The notes: generated by a model from the letters alone, not told the origin. Counted from the stretch's first letter, positions 36,092-44,575 are shown. The stretch is 64,000 nucleotides of DNA from Mycobacterium paraffinicum (GCF_001907675.1 NZ_MPNT01000026.1:1-64000), one strand, 5' to 3'. Translations and numbers: made by a program.

Positions 36092-37933
36092 TCAGGATTC
36101 GTAGAGAGCCTGGAGGCGGTCGGCGAATTTGTCGATGACCACCTTGCGCTTGAGCTTCATGCTCGGCGTCAGATCGCCGGATTCGACAGTGAATTCGCGA
36201 TCGGCGATCGTGAACTTCTTGATCTGCTCCCAGCGGTTCAGTTCGGTGTTCAGGGCGTCGATGTAGCCGGCGATCAGCTGCTGTGTCTTGTCGTCGCGCG
36301 CGATCTCGGCGAACGACTTGCCCGCCAGACCGTTCTTGTTGGCCCAATCGGTAATCGCCTCGCTGTCGAGGCTCACCAGGGCGACACAGTACGGCTTGCC
36401 CTCCCCGTAGACCACGATCTCGCTCACGTACGGGCAGCAGCCCTTGAATCGCGCATCGATCGCCGACGGCGCCACGTATTTGCCCTGCGAGGTCTTGAAC
36501 ATGTCCTTCTTGCGGTCGGTTATCCGCAGGAATCCGTCGGCATCCAATTCGCCGATGTCGCCGGTGTGGAACCATCCGTCCCCGTCGAGCGCCTCGGCGG
36601 TGGCGTCGGGCAGGTCGTGGTAGGCGGTCATCAGACCCGGTCCCTTGAGCAAGATCTCGCCGTCGCCGGCGATCTTCACGTCGGTGGCGGGGAACGGCCG
36701 GCCGACCGTCCCGAATCGATAGGCGTTGGGGCGGTTGATAAATGAAGCGGCCGCGGTCTCCGTCAGGCCGTAGCCCTCCAGCACGATGATGCCGACGGCG
36801 TCGAACCACTGCGCGACGTCGCGGTCCAGCGCGGCCGCCGCGGAAACGAAGAACCGCAGGCGTCCACCGAACCGTTCCCGGATGGTGGTGAACACCAGCC
36901 GGTCGGCGACCTTGTAGGCCAGCAACGACGCCCGCGAAGGCTCCTTCCCGGACTGCCGCGCCTCCGACACCTTCTTGCCGACCCCGATCGCCCAATCGAA
37001 GATCATTTTCCTGAGCCTGCCGCGCTCGGCTGCCATGTCCTGGATGCGGGCGTGTGCCTTCTCGAAGATGCGCGGCGCCGCGCCCATGATGGTGGGTCGC
37101 AGGACGGCGAGGTTGTCGATGATCCGCTCCACGCGGCCGTCGATGGCGGTGGGGAAGCCGATCTGCAACGGCAGTGCCAACATCACCTTGCCGAACGCGT
37201 GGGCCAGCGGCAGCCAGAGGAAGTTCAGGTCGTCGGGGCCCAGGATGCCCAGCGAATCGATCGCCGCGGCGGTGTACGTCCATGCCCCGTGCGTCAGCCG
37301 CACGCCCTTGGGCCGGCCGGTGGTGCCGGAGGTGTAGATGAGGCTGGCCAGGTGATCGGGACCGACGGCCGCGACCCTGTCGTTGACGGCATCGGGCGTG
37401 TCCGCGAGCAGTTGCTTGCCCAACAGGTCGAGTTCGGCGAGGGAGATCGCCCAGTCGCCGTCGCCGTTGCCGTCGATCATGACGACCTTGCGGACGTCGG
37501 GCAGTTCGGCCCGGTGCTCGATCAGCTTGTCGAGCTGCGTCTGGTTTTCGGCGATGACCACCCGGCTCCCGGAATTGGCGACGATGTAGGCGACGTCGGT
37601 CGCGTTCGTCGTGGGGTACACGGTGGTGGTCGCGGCGCCCGCACACACGATCGCGAAGTCGGCGAGGACCCACTCGTAGCGCGTCGCGGAGGCGAGCGCG
37701 ACCCGGTCCTCGGGCGCGATTCCCAGCGCGATCAGCCCCGCGGCCAGGTTGTTGACTCGGTCGCCGACCTGCTGCCAGGTCACGCTGGCCCAGGTGTGGT
37801 CCTGCGGATAGCGGAAGGCCTCCGCGTTGGGTGTGGCGGCGACGCGATTGACGAACATCTGTGCCACCGAGGGCGCGCGGTTCTCGATCTTGCCGAGGTC
37901 GGGCCTCTCCATTGAGGCCAGTGGTGCATTCAT
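36092..37933 (-). CDS. Long-chain fatty-acid-CoA ligase, FadD15-like
   Basis: A 613-aa acyl-CoA synthetase of the long-chain group, like M. tuberculosis FadD15 (Rv2187). Motifs are the P-loop IYTSGTTGRPKGVRLTH, LEGYGLTETAAA, FHTGDIGELDADGFLRITDRKKD, cut here to WFHTGDIGELDADG, and the TSQGKYVAPSAID linker. The C-terminal PSMKLKRKVV holds the catalytic Lys region. It would activate fatty acids for storage lipid or beta-oxidation. A DosR-like core sits 89 bases before its start, tying it to the neighbouring acyltransferase gene for triacylglycerol synthesis. Confidence 0.9.
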   Translation of the reverse strand: MNAPLASMERPDLGKIENRAPSVAQMFVNRVAATPNAEAFRYPQDHTWASVTWQQVGDRVNNLAAGLIALGIAPEDRVALASATRYEWVLADFAIVCAGAATTTVYPTTNATDVAYIVANSGSRVVIAENQTQLDKLIEHRAELPDVRKVVMIDGNGDGDWAISLAELDLLGKQLLADTPDAVNDRVAAVGPDHLASLIYTSGTTGRPKGVRLTHGAWTYTAAAIDSLGILGPDDLNFLWLPLAHAFGKVMLALPLQIGFPTAIDGRVERIIDNLAVLRPTIMGAAPRIFEKAHARIQDMAAERGRLRKMIFDWAIGVGKKVSEARQSGKEPSRASLLAYKVADRLVFTTIRERFGGRLRFFVSAAAALDRDVAQWFDAVGIIVLEGYGLTETAAASFINRPNAYRFGTVGRPFPATDVKIAGDGEILLKGPGLMTAYHDLPDATAEALDGDGWFHTGDIGELDADGFLRITDRKKDMFKTSQGKYVAPSAIDARFKGCCPYVSEIVVYGEGKPYCVALVSLDSEAITDWANKNGLAGKSFAEIARDDKTQQLIAGYIDALNTELNRWEQIKKFTIADREFTVESGDLTPSMKLKRKVVIDKFADRLQALYES

Positions 37934-38022
37934 AACGGGAATCCATTGCTGCCGAAACGGATACCGATGACGTGGTGCACCGGTATACCGTCGATCCTGC
38001 GGAACGCGGGGGCTATGCGGTA

Positions 38023-38036
38023 GTGACGAAAGTCAC
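38023..38036 (-). promoter_or_regulatory. DosR-like core GTGACTTTCGTCAC (minus strand)
   Basis: A nearly symmetric 14-mer related to the DosR core GGGACTWWAGTCCC. It lies between two leftward genes and 89 bases before the FadD15-like start. The same CTTTYGTCAC end recurs at 38461 and 40015, each time upstream of a leftward gene. Confidence 0.4.
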
Positions 38037-38070
38037 GGGGGGCGCGGGCAAACGTCCCCGGGCGCGCCGG

Positions 38071-38334
38071 TCAGTCGGCCAGGGCGATCTCGATGGACAG
38101 GCACTCACCGAGGGCGTGCGCCGCGGACCAGTCTCCTCCCAGAACCGCGCGCTCGAGGTCGTCAACCAGCGGGCTGTGCGCGCCGAGTTCCTCCAACCAG
38201 GCGGACACGGTGGCGGGTATCTGGTGGGCGGGCACTCGGGCAACATGTCCCTCGTGGAGGCGATCGGTCAGCTGGTAGATCCGGGCCGCGGGCCGGCGCT
38301 GTGGCCAATGCTGCCGCCACTTCGCTGTGTTCAT
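38071..38334 (-). CDS. Small protein of unknown function in dormancy-type cluster
   Basis: An 87-aa protein starting MNTAKWRQHWPQRRP. It is basic at the N-terminus and acidic after it, with IPATVSAWLEELGAHSPLVD, here partly shown, and a predicted helical C-terminus (AHALGECLSIEIALAD). There is no membrane helix or signal. ATG 38334 has GGAGGGG at five bases; the longer frame to 38529 has none. I do not recognise the family. A DosR-like core lies 126 bases upstream. Confidence 0.65.
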   Translation of the reverse strand: MNTAKWRQHWPQRRPAARIYQLTDRLHEGHVARVPAHQIPATVSAWLEELGAHSPLVDDLERAVLGGDWSAAHALGECLSIEIALAD

Positions 38335-38460
38335 GTTCCCCTCCCCGTTTGCCTTCTCGATCCATCCGACCAGCCCCGGGGGCCCGGCCGTAGAGGCCAA
38401 GAGCACGTTCACCGAAAGGCTTTGGTCTCGCTTCCGGTCTGCCGAAGTCCCAGTCCGACA

Positions 38461-38474
38461 GGGTCTTTTGTCAC
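38461..38474 (+). promoter_or_regulatory. DosR-like core in the 329-base intergenic region
   Basis: GGGTCTTTTGTCAC matches 11 of 14 core positions of the DosR box. It lies in the 329-base gap 38335-38663 between divergent genes. The rest of that gap has no gene; near its right end the half-site CGGGGACT (38636-38642) precedes the acetyltransferase start. Confidence 0.4.
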
Positions 38475-38663
38475 AGCGGTCGCCTACTTCGTTCTCCCGC
38501 GACGGTGGTGCGGCTCGCGTACCGTACATCGCGAAGGACGCATCGCCACGTTACCCGTCGCGGGGCCGCTGAATTACGAAATTGGCGAGATGACCGCTTT
38601 AGCAATGGATTCGCAATCGAGGTGTGATCCGGGCCGGGGACTCGAGCTGACAGGTGGGCCGAC

Positions 38664-39647
38664 GTGAGGGCTGTCCGCGCCGAAGAACTCGTGGCGCTGC
38701 CCATGTTCGCCGAGATCCCGGCCGAGGACCTCAAGACGTTGGCCGCCCTTCTCGAGCCCCTGCACGCGGTCGCCAGCGAGGTCCTGATGCGGCAGGGGGA
38801 ACGAGCGGAGTCTTTCGCGATCATCGCGTCCGGCCGCATCGGGGTGCGGCACGTCGGACCCAAGGGCAGGGTCACGGTCACCGAGCTGTCGTCCGCGACG
38901 ATCGTCGGTGAGATCGCATTGCTGCGGCGCGCCACCAGGACGGCAACCGTGACGGCCGTGGAGGACGTGCGCGGGTACATCGGATACGGCGCCGCCTTCG
39001 ACCGCATGCTGACCGTGCCGGTCATCGCCGACCGGATGCTGCGCACCGCGCGGCAGCGGCTGGCCGCATACGTCGCCCCGATCCCGGTGACGATCAAGGA
39101 CGGCGCCGTGCTCTCGCTGCGCCCCGTCCTGCCCGGTGACGCCGAGCGGTTCAAGAGCAGCGGTTCGTTCTCCCGGGAGACCCTGTACCGGCGCTATCAA
39201 GGGGGCACTCCCACCGATGCGCGCCTGACCTATCTCTTCGAGGTCGACTACGTCGACCACTTCGTGTGGGTGGTCACCGACGGCGTCGCAGGCCCGGTCG
39301 TCGCGGACGCCCGCTTCGTTCGGGACCAGGACGATCCCGCGTCGGCAGAGGTCGCGCTCACCGTGGCGGACGGCTACCAGGGCCGCGGCATAGGCACGCT
39401 GCTGCTCGGCGCGCTCGCGGTCGCGGCGCGCGTCGACGGCATCAAGCGATTCCACGCCCGCGTGCTGTCCGACAATCCACCCGCGCGCGCGTTGGGCGAC
39501 AAGGTGCACGCGCAGTGGGCGCACGAGGAGCCGGGTGTGGTCACCACGACGGGGGAGATCCCGCGCTATCGGGATCTACCCCTCGATCGCGTTGTGTATC
39601 AACAGATCCGGCAGGTGGCCCGTCAGGTGATCCACGCGTTCGACTAG
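38664..39647 (+). CDS. cAMP-dependent protein lysine acetyltransferase (cNMP-binding/GNAT fusion)
   Basis: A 327-aa two-domain protein like M. tuberculosis Rv0998 and M. smegmatis MSMEG_5458. Residues about 1-140 form a cyclic-nucleotide-binding domain with the phosphate-binding cassette IVGEIALLRRATRTATV. Residues about 150-327 form a GNAT domain with the acetyl-CoA loop YQGRGIGTLLLGAL. In the studied relatives cAMP binding releases autoinhibition and the enzyme acetylates and inactivates acyl-CoA synthetases, including acetyl-CoA synthetase. GTG at 38664 has AGGTGGG at five bases. Its neighbour encodes an acyl-CoA synthetase (36092-37933), a possible target. Confidence 0.9.
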   Translation: MRAVRAEELVALPMFAEIPAEDLKTLAALLEPLHAVASEVLMRQGERAESFAIIASGRIGVRHVGPKGRVTVTELSSATIVGEIALLRRATRTATVTAVEDVRGYIGYGAAFDRMLTVPVIADRMLRTARQRLAAYVAPIPVTIKDGAVLSLRPVLPGDAERFKSSGSFSRETLYRRYQGGTPTDARLTYLFEVDYVDHFVWVVTDGVAGPVVADARFVRDQDDPASAEVALTVADGYQGRGIGTLLLGALAVAARVDGIKRFHARVLSDNPPARALGDKVHAQWAHEEPGVVTTTGEIPRYRDLPLDRVVYQQIRQVARQVIHAFD

Positions 39648-39671
39648 CGGCGCCCGCCGGGTTGGGCGCGT

Positions 39672-39941
39672 CTACTCGCCGTGCTTGCTCACGGCGTGTC
39701 CGGCGCTGCGGACCACGCTGCGGAAGAACTCCATGCGTGCGGTGACCAACTCGTCGGCCAGGTCCAGGGCGGCGTCGACGACGATCTTGCGTCGTGACTG
39801 CTCGGGAAGCACGGGGCTGATCTGGTCGACGAACTTGCGGACCGCATCGATGGCTTGCTTGCGGCCGGTTTCGACGGATTCCAGCACGTCATCGGACAGT
39901 TCGGCCCATCGCGGTTCGGTCTTTTGCGGTGCCTCGGTCAT
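39672..39941 (-). CDS. Small helical protein of unknown function
   Basis: An 89-aa, probably all-helical protein: MTEAPQKTEPRWAELSDD, then SVETGRKQAIDAVRKFVDQI and DLADELVTARMEFFRSVVRS. No transmembrane segment or Cys is present. The amphipathic pattern recalls phasin-like or lipid-droplet-binding proteins, which would suit a triacylglycerol cluster, but the likeness is weak. ATG 39941 is used; the frame to 40043 runs over the DosR-like core. Confidence 0.65.
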   Translation of the reverse strand: MTEAPQKTEPRWAELSDDVLESVETGRKQAIDAVRKFVDQISPVLPEQSRRKIVVDAALDLADELVTARMEFFRSVVRSAGHAVSKHGE

Positions 39942-40014
39942 GATCGGACTCCTCGGGAGCGTCTGAGGTGCTTGTGGCGGCCCCGACGTTACGACCGCCC
40001 GGCGGCTGGCGCGA

Positions 40015-40028
40015 GTGACGAAAGACCC
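40015..40028 (-). promoter_or_regulatory. DosR-like core GGGTCTTTCGTCAC (minus strand)
   Basis: This 14-mer is identical to the one at 38461 except for one base and lies 74 bases before the leftward start at 39941. It shares the divergent promoter with the stronger box at 40101. Confidence 0.42.
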
Positions 40029-40100
40029 TTCGCGCCTGGTCATAGGGCCCGGGCCGGTTGCGTATCATCGGCTTGTCGGGCAAGGACTTTCGTGAACGCG

Positions 40101-40120
40101 ACCGGGCCGTAAGTCCCTAA
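40101..40120 (+). promoter_or_regulatory. DosR box-like sequence upstream of the Rv2627c-like gene
   Basis: The 20 bases centred on GGGCCGTAAGTCCC match the DosR consensus at 15 of 20 positions (12 of 14 in the core). It ends exactly 33 bases before the ATG at 40154. A weaker tandem copy with GGACTTTCGT is at about 40080-40099, the common two-site arrangement at DosR promoters. Confidence 0.62.
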
Positions 40121-40153
40121 CGCGCCGTTTCGAGCGCCTGCTAGTTTGCCACC

Positions 40154-41413
40154 ATGGCCGTACCGACCGACGACGACGGTGTTTCCCGACGCCCTGGCGG
40201 CGATTTGCCGTTGAGTCCACCCGCGGGTGTCGGCTTGAGCGGCGCCGTCAAACCGTTCACGAGCACCGGTCGCTACCTGGCCGAATCGTGGCGCGACTAC
40301 CTCGGTCAAGCGCCCGACGAGCTTCCGATCGCGCGACCCACCCTGGCCCTGGCGGCGCAGGCGTTTCGCGACGAAGTCGTCCTGATGGGACTCAAGGCGC
40401 GACGCCCGGTCAGTCGCCCCGAGGAGTTCGCGCGCATCACGGACGAGGTGGTCGCCGGGCTGACGTTCTACGGCGACCGCGGATGGCTCGACCATCCGAA
40501 GAGATTCTTCGGCGCACCCCCGCCGCTGTCGGACGTCACCGTGCACGGGGTCAAAAAGGGGAGGCGATCCTTTTACCGCATGTCTTTCGATAGCGGGTAC
40601 CTGCCGCGGCCGGGCGAACCCGGCGCGGATCGGTGGATGAGTTACACCGCAAATAACCGCGAGTACGCCCTGTTGTTGCGCCATCCGCAACCCCGGCCCT
40701 GGCTGGTCTGTATACACGGAACCGAAATGGGCCGGGCCGCATTGGATCTCGCGCTGTTCCGGGCCTGGCGGTTACACGCGGACCTCGGACTGAACGTCGT
40801 CATGCCCGTCCTGCCGATGCACGGGCCACGGGCCCGGGGCCTGCCGAAGGGTGCGGTGTTTCCGGGGGAGGACATCTTCGACGACGTGCACGCGACGGCG
40901 CACGCGGTGTGGGACATCCGGCGGTTGCTTTCCTGGATACGCCGCCAAGAGCCGGAATCCCAGATCGGCTTGAACGGCCTGTCGCTTGGCGGCTATATCA
41001 CCGCGTTGGTCGCCAGCCTCGAAGCCGGGCTGACCTGCGCGATCCTCGGTGTACCGGTCGCGGACCTGGTCGGGCTGCTGAGCCGGCACTCCGGGCTTGC
41101 CCCCGAAGATCCCCGCCGCCAGACGATCGAACTCGCGGCGCCCATCGGGCGGATGACCTCGCCCCTATCGCTTGCCCCGCTCGTCCCCATGCAGGGTCGC
41201 TTCATCTACGCCGGACTCGCCGACCAAGTGGTGCATCCCCGCGAGCAGGTGATCCGCCTCTGGGAGCACTGGGGCAAACCCGAAATCGTCTGGTATCGCG
41301 GCGGTCACACGGGATTCTTCCGCGCGCGACCGGTACAGCGGTTCGTCGAGGCGGCGCTGCAACAGTCGGGCCTGCTGAATGGGGCCGTGGCTCGGCGCGA
41401 CCGGCCCGCTTAG
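40154..41413 (+). CDS. Alpha/beta hydrolase, Rv2627c-like dormancy protein
   Basis: A 419-aa protein resembling Rv2627c, a DosR-regulon member of about 413 aa. The second half has an alpha/beta hydrolase core: LVCIHGTEMGRA (oxyanion strand), nucleophile elbow GLNGLSLGGYITAL, acid in AGLADQVVHPREQ, and His in YRGGHTGFFRA. The first 150 residues are a helical extension of unknown role. The biochemical activity is unknown. It is followed after 14 bases by a wax ester/diacylglycerol acyltransferase, suggesting lipid metabolism under hypoxia. Confidence 0.85.
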   Translation: MAVPTDDDGVSRRPGGDLPLSPPAGVGLSGAVKPFTSTGRYLAESWRDYLGQAPDELPIARPTLALAAQAFRDEVVLMGLKARRPVSRPEEFARITDEVVAGLTFYGDRGWLDHPKRFFGAPPPLSDVTVHGVKKGRRSFYRMSFDSGYLPRPGEPGADRWMSYTANNREYALLLRHPQPRPWLVCIHGTEMGRAALDLALFRAWRLHADLGLNVVMPVLPMHGPRARGLPKGAVFPGEDIFDDVHATAHAVWDIRRLLSWIRRQEPESQIGLNGLSLGGYITALVASLEAGLTCAILGVPVADLVGLLSRHSGLAPEDPRRQTIELAAPIGRMTSPLSLAPLVPMQGRFIYAGLADQVVHPREQVIRLWEHWGKPEIVWYRGGHTGFFRARPVQRFVEAALQQSGLLNGAVARRDRPA

Positions 41414-41427
41414 TCGCGGAGGCCGAA

Positions 41428-42822
41428 ATGAATCCCCTGGACCCACTGGACGCGGCGATGATGACCGCGGAGTGGGTGTCCAGCCCGATGCACGTCGGTG
41501 CCGTGCTGATCTTGTCGCCGCCCGACGACGCCGGGCCCGACTACGTCGACGACCTGTATCGGAGGACGCTCGCGGGGAACGATCCGATCGACCCCAGGCT
41601 GCGGAAATACCCACACCGCGGTGTGGACACCGGCGGCATGTGGGTCTGGCGGCACATGAATCCCGTTGACGTGAGCCAACATTGCCAGCGCCGCACGGTG
41701 TCCGGTGACGGGTTCTGGCGGCTGATCGGGGAGCTGGACGCCCTGCGGCTGGACTCGAGCCGGCCGATGTGGATGTCGTATCTGATCGACGGCCTCGACG
41801 ACGGCCGCTTCGCCTTCTACATCAAGGTGCACCACACCGTGACAGACGGCGTGGCGGGTTTCCAGATGATCACCGACGCGCTGAGCGACGATCCCAGCCG
41901 CCGGTCCATGCCACCGTTTTACGCCGACCGTCGTCCCGAGCCCGCGCCGTCGCCTTCGGCCGGGCTGGTGTCCCGCCTGGTCGCGCCGCTGCGGTCGCTG
42001 ACGGACGCGGCGGCGTCGGGTGCGGGGCTGATCGGCAAGGTGGCCACCGGTGAAATCGCCACCGTGTTCGACGCCCTGGTGGGGCACACCACCGCGTTGC
42101 CGCTCGGGGCGCCCTTCACGCGGTTCAACGGGCGCCCCGGCCCCGAACGCGCGGTCGCCGCCGGCAGCTGGGCCAAGGAGCGCATCCACGCCGTGCGAGA
42201 GGCGGCCGGCGTGACGGGCAACGACGTGCTCACCGCGATGGCGGCCGGGGTGGTGCGGCGGTGGTTGGGCGATCGCAGGGAATTGCCCGAGCGGCCTTTG
42301 GTGGCCGCCTGCCCCATCACGGTCCGCGATCACGAACATGATTCGCCAGATGACCAGCATGGCAACAAGTTCGGGCTGTGGATGTGCCCGTTGGCCACCG
42401 ACCTGGACGACCCGCTGGCCCGGCTGGACGCGATCCATCGATCGATGTCCGAGGGGAAGCGCTGGGTGGGCAAGCGCGGAGCGGCGGCGTCGCTGCTCAC
42501 GAACGCGGGGAGCATCGCCGCGACGGCGATCGGTCCGCTGCTGCCGTTCACGCCGAAAGTTCGAACCGGGTACAACCTGCCGATCTCGCATGTCCGCGGT
42601 CCAGCGGCCGAAATGTATTGGAACGGAGCGCGAGTCGAGGAGATGTACCCGGTGTCGACGGTCTACGACGGTCATGCGCTCAACATCACGACGTGCTTGT
42701 ACGCCGACCGGGTCGGGTTTGGTTACGCCGCGGGCCTCGACGTGGTGCCCGACATCGAGAAGTTCATACCGCTGACAGAGGAGTGCCTCGCCGAGCTGGA
42801 GGACGCTCTCGAGGTGGGCTGA
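41428..42822 (+). CDS. Wax ester synthase/diacylglycerol acyltransferase (Tgs family)
   Basis: A 464-aa WS/DGAT that makes triacylglycerol or wax ester from acyl-CoA. The active-site motif is VHHTVTDGVAGFQM (HHxxxDG), preceded by LDSSRPMWMSYLIDG; the C-terminal domain has PISHVRGPAAEMYWNGARV and STVYDGHALNITTCLY. The family includes DosR-induced Tgs1 (Rv3130c). ATG at 41428 has GCGGAGG at a spacing of five. It is co-transcribed with the Rv2627c-like gene behind a DosR-like box, so storage lipid formation on entry to dormancy is the likely role. Confidence 0.9.
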   Translation: MNPLDPLDAAMMTAEWVSSPMHVGAVLILSPPDDAGPDYVDDLYRRTLAGNDPIDPRLRKYPHRGVDTGGMWVWRHMNPVDVSQHCQRRTVSGDGFWRLIGELDALRLDSSRPMWMSYLIDGLDDGRFAFYIKVHHTVTDGVAGFQMITDALSDDPSRRSMPPFYADRRPEPAPSPSAGLVSRLVAPLRSLTDAAASGAGLIGKVATGEIATVFDALVGHTTALPLGAPFTRFNGRPGPERAVAAGSWAKERIHAVREAAGVTGNDVLTAMAAGVVRRWLGDRRELPERPLVAACPITVRDHEHDSPDDQHGNKFGLWMCPLATDLDDPLARLDAIHRSMSEGKRWVGKRGAAASLLTNAGSIAATAIGPLLPFTPKVRTGYNLPISHVRGPAAEMYWNGARVEEMYPVSTVYDGHALNITTCLYADRVGFGYAAGLDVVPDIEKFIPLTEECLAELEDALEVG

Positions 42823-42878
42823 CGGCGGGAGCAACGGTCTGGCCGTCGTGGTGGGAACCGGCGGAATCGCCGGTGTGG

Positions 42879-42937
42879 CCGAGCCTGTAAATTTGCAGAC
42901 CCGCACTCGCAGTTTGTCTGCGGATTTACAGGCTCGG
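42879..42937. terminator. Long inverted repeat between convergent genes
   Basis: Arms of 22 bases (42879-42900 and 42916-42937) pair at 20 positions around a 15-base loop. The arms contain GCCTGTAAAT and ATTTACAGGC. The right arm covers the TAA stop of the leftward small gene. The position between convergent ends fits a bidirectional terminator, although there is no U-run; it could also be a copy of a dispersed palindromic repeat. Confidence 0.6.
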
Positions 42938-43180
42938 TGCGGTCCGAAACGCCAGCCGCGAGGCGCGGCCCGCGTGGCCCATGATGCGCTCCAAGACGGT
43001 GTTGGACAGGTCGCCGTCGTCGGCGACGCGAGCCAGGCCGCGGCGCCGCAGGAAGGTGTCCAGGCGTCGATCGGGAGACCAGTCGGCATAGATGGGGCCG
43101 AGATACCGCGACTCCAGGAACTCGCAAGCCAGGGCGTCCACGTCAGAGTCGGTCAACATCAACGGTGGGATACCACCCAT
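42926..43180 (-). CDS. Small protein of unknown function in dormancy-type cluster
   Basis: An 84-aa soluble protein beginning MGGIPPLMLTDSDVDALACE and continuing YLGPIYADWSPDRRLDTFLRR, shown in part. It ends with a basic segment (IMGHAGRASRLAFRTAP). I do not recognise the family. ATG 43180 has AAAGGAG ten bases upstream, whereas ATG 43189 is only one base from it. A DosR-like box (43265-43284) lies 84 bases upstream, shared with the protease gene. Confidence 0.65.
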   Translation of the reverse strand: MGGIPPLMLTDSDVDALACEFLESRYLGPIYADWSPDRRLDTFLRRRGLARVADDGDLSNTVLERIMGHAGRASRLAFRTAPSL

Positions 43181-43264
43181 AACCGCCATGCTCCTTTGTT
43201 CAACCGGAACCGCATGCCAAATTACGTGAGAAGGCCCCGGTATTCCGTCACGCGGAGATTGCGG

Positions 43265-43284
43265 ATCGGGCCCAAAGTCATCAC
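43265..43284. promoter_or_regulatory. DosR box-like sequence between small gene and S2P protease
   Basis: The 20-mer containing CGGGCCCAAAGTCAT matches the DosR consensus at 14 positions. It lies in the 234-base divergent promoter, 84 bases from the leftward start and 130 bases from the protease start, and could serve both. Confidence 0.5.
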
Positions 43285-43414
43285 CGCCGACCGGCCGCGG
43301 CGATTGCCGCACGCCGGGGTCAAACGACCCTAGTAGCAACCGAAGCGTCGCACTACCTTCGGACACGAGGCGGCGGGCGGACCGCCTGCCCGCAACGACT
43401 TTGGGAGGTTCGAG

Positions 43415-44575
43415 GTGCGCGATGCGATCCCGATTGGGCGGATCGCCGGCTTCCCGGTGAAGGTCCACTGGAGCGTGCTGGTGATCCTGTGGTTGTTCAC
43501 CTGGAGCCTGGCCAGCATGCTGCCCGGCAGCGTCAAGGGGTATTCACCCGCCGCCTACTGGGTGGCCGGGGCGTGCGGCGCGCTGGTGCTGTTGGCGTCG
43601 CTGGTGGCGCACGAACTCGCGCACGCCGTCGTCGCCCGCCGCGCCGGGGTGCCCGTGGGCAGCGTGACGCTCTGGTTGTTCGGTGGAGTCACGACGCTCG
43701 GCGGCGAAGCGAAGACGCCGACGGCGGCCTTCCGGATCGCGATCGCCGGCCCGGCCACCAGCCTTGCGTTGGCGGCCGTCTTCGGCGGCCTGGTCGCTGT
43801 CCTGCCGGTGGTGGGTGTATCACCGATCGCGATCGGGGTCGCGTCGTGGTTGGCCGGCATCAACATGCTGCTGGGCCTGTTCAACCTGCTGCCCGGCGCA
43901 CCGTTGGACGGTGGGCGGGTGCTGCGGGCATTCCTGTGGCGCCGCCACGGCGACAGCGTGCGCGCCAGCATCGGCGCCGCGCACGCCGGGCGGGTGGTCG
44001 CCTTCGTCCTGATTGGCTTGGGGCTGGCCGAGTTTCTGCTCGGCGGTCTGGTGGGTGGGGTCTGGTTGGCGTTCATCGGTTGGTTCATCTTCGCCGCCAG
44101 TCGCGAAGAGGAGACGAGGATTTCGACCCAGCAGATGTTTTCCGGGGTGCGCGTGGCCGACGCGATGACCGCCCGCCCGCACACCGCGCCCGGATGGATC
44201 ACCGTCGACGATTTCGTCCAGCGCTATGTGCTCGGCGATCGCCACTCCGCGTACCCGGTCGTCGACCAGAGCGGGGCGATTTCGGGTCTGATCACGTTGC
44301 GCCAGTTGCGTGACGTCGCGCCCGATCGCCGCGCCACCGCCACCGTGGGGGAGATCGCGCAGCCGCTGCCGGAGGTGCCGTCCGGCGCACCGCAGGAGCC
44401 GCTCACCACCCTGCTGGAGCGGATGGCCCCCGCCGGTCCGCGCAGCCGCGCCCTGGTGTTCGACGGCGGCCAGGTGGTCGGCATCGTGACGCCGACCGAT
44501 GTGGCCCGGCTGATCGAGGTCTACCGGCTCGCTCACCCCGAGGGCGCGAATTCGGCTCCGGCTCAAAGCATTTAG
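43415..44575 (+). CDS. Site-2 protease (M50) with CBS domains, Rv2625c-like
   Basis: A 386-aa membrane metalloprotease like DosR-regulated Rv2625c. Six or so hydrophobic helices fill residues 1-220. The zinc site is [13 protein letters not shown] (HExxH, near residue 65) and the third ligand is in [14 protein letters not shown]. Two CBS modules occupy residues about 245-375 ([14 protein letters not shown] and [13 protein letters not shown]), which usually bind adenosine nucleotides and regulate activity. The substrate is unknown. GTG at 43415 follows GGGAGG by six bases. M. tuberculosis has Hrp1 (Rv2626c) beside this gene; it is absent here. Confidence 0.92.
   Translation: MRDAIPIGRIAGFPVKVHWSVLVILWLFTWSLASMLPGSVKGYSPAAYWVAGACGALVLLASLVAHELAHAVVARRAGVPVGSVTLWLFGGVTTLGGEAKTPTAAFRIAIAGPATSLALAAVFGGLVAVLPVVGVSPIAIGVASWLAGINMLLGLFNLLPGAPLDGGRVLRAFLWRRHGDSVRASIGAAHAGRVVAFVLIGLGLAEFLLGGLVGGVWLAFIGWFIFAASREEETRISTQQMFSGVRVADAMTARPHTAPGWITVDDFVQRYVLGDRHSAYPVVDQSGAISGLITLRQLRDVAPDRRATATVGEIAQPLPEVPSGAPQEPLTTLLERMAPAGPRSRALVFDGGQVVGIVTPTDVARLIEVYRLAHPEGANSAPAQSI

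Noticed and set aside
35730..37946. A 738-codon open frame on the minus strand covering the FadD15-like gene
   Set aside because: It is antisense-phase shadow of the same-strand ligase gene in a GC-rich sequence; Arg/Gly/Ala-rich, with no domain, while the overlapping frame has complete ligase motifs.
43395..43412. A second DosR-like site directly before the S2P protease start (GACTTTGGGAGG)
   Set aside because: Only one half of the palindrome matches and the sequence doubles as the ribosome binding site.
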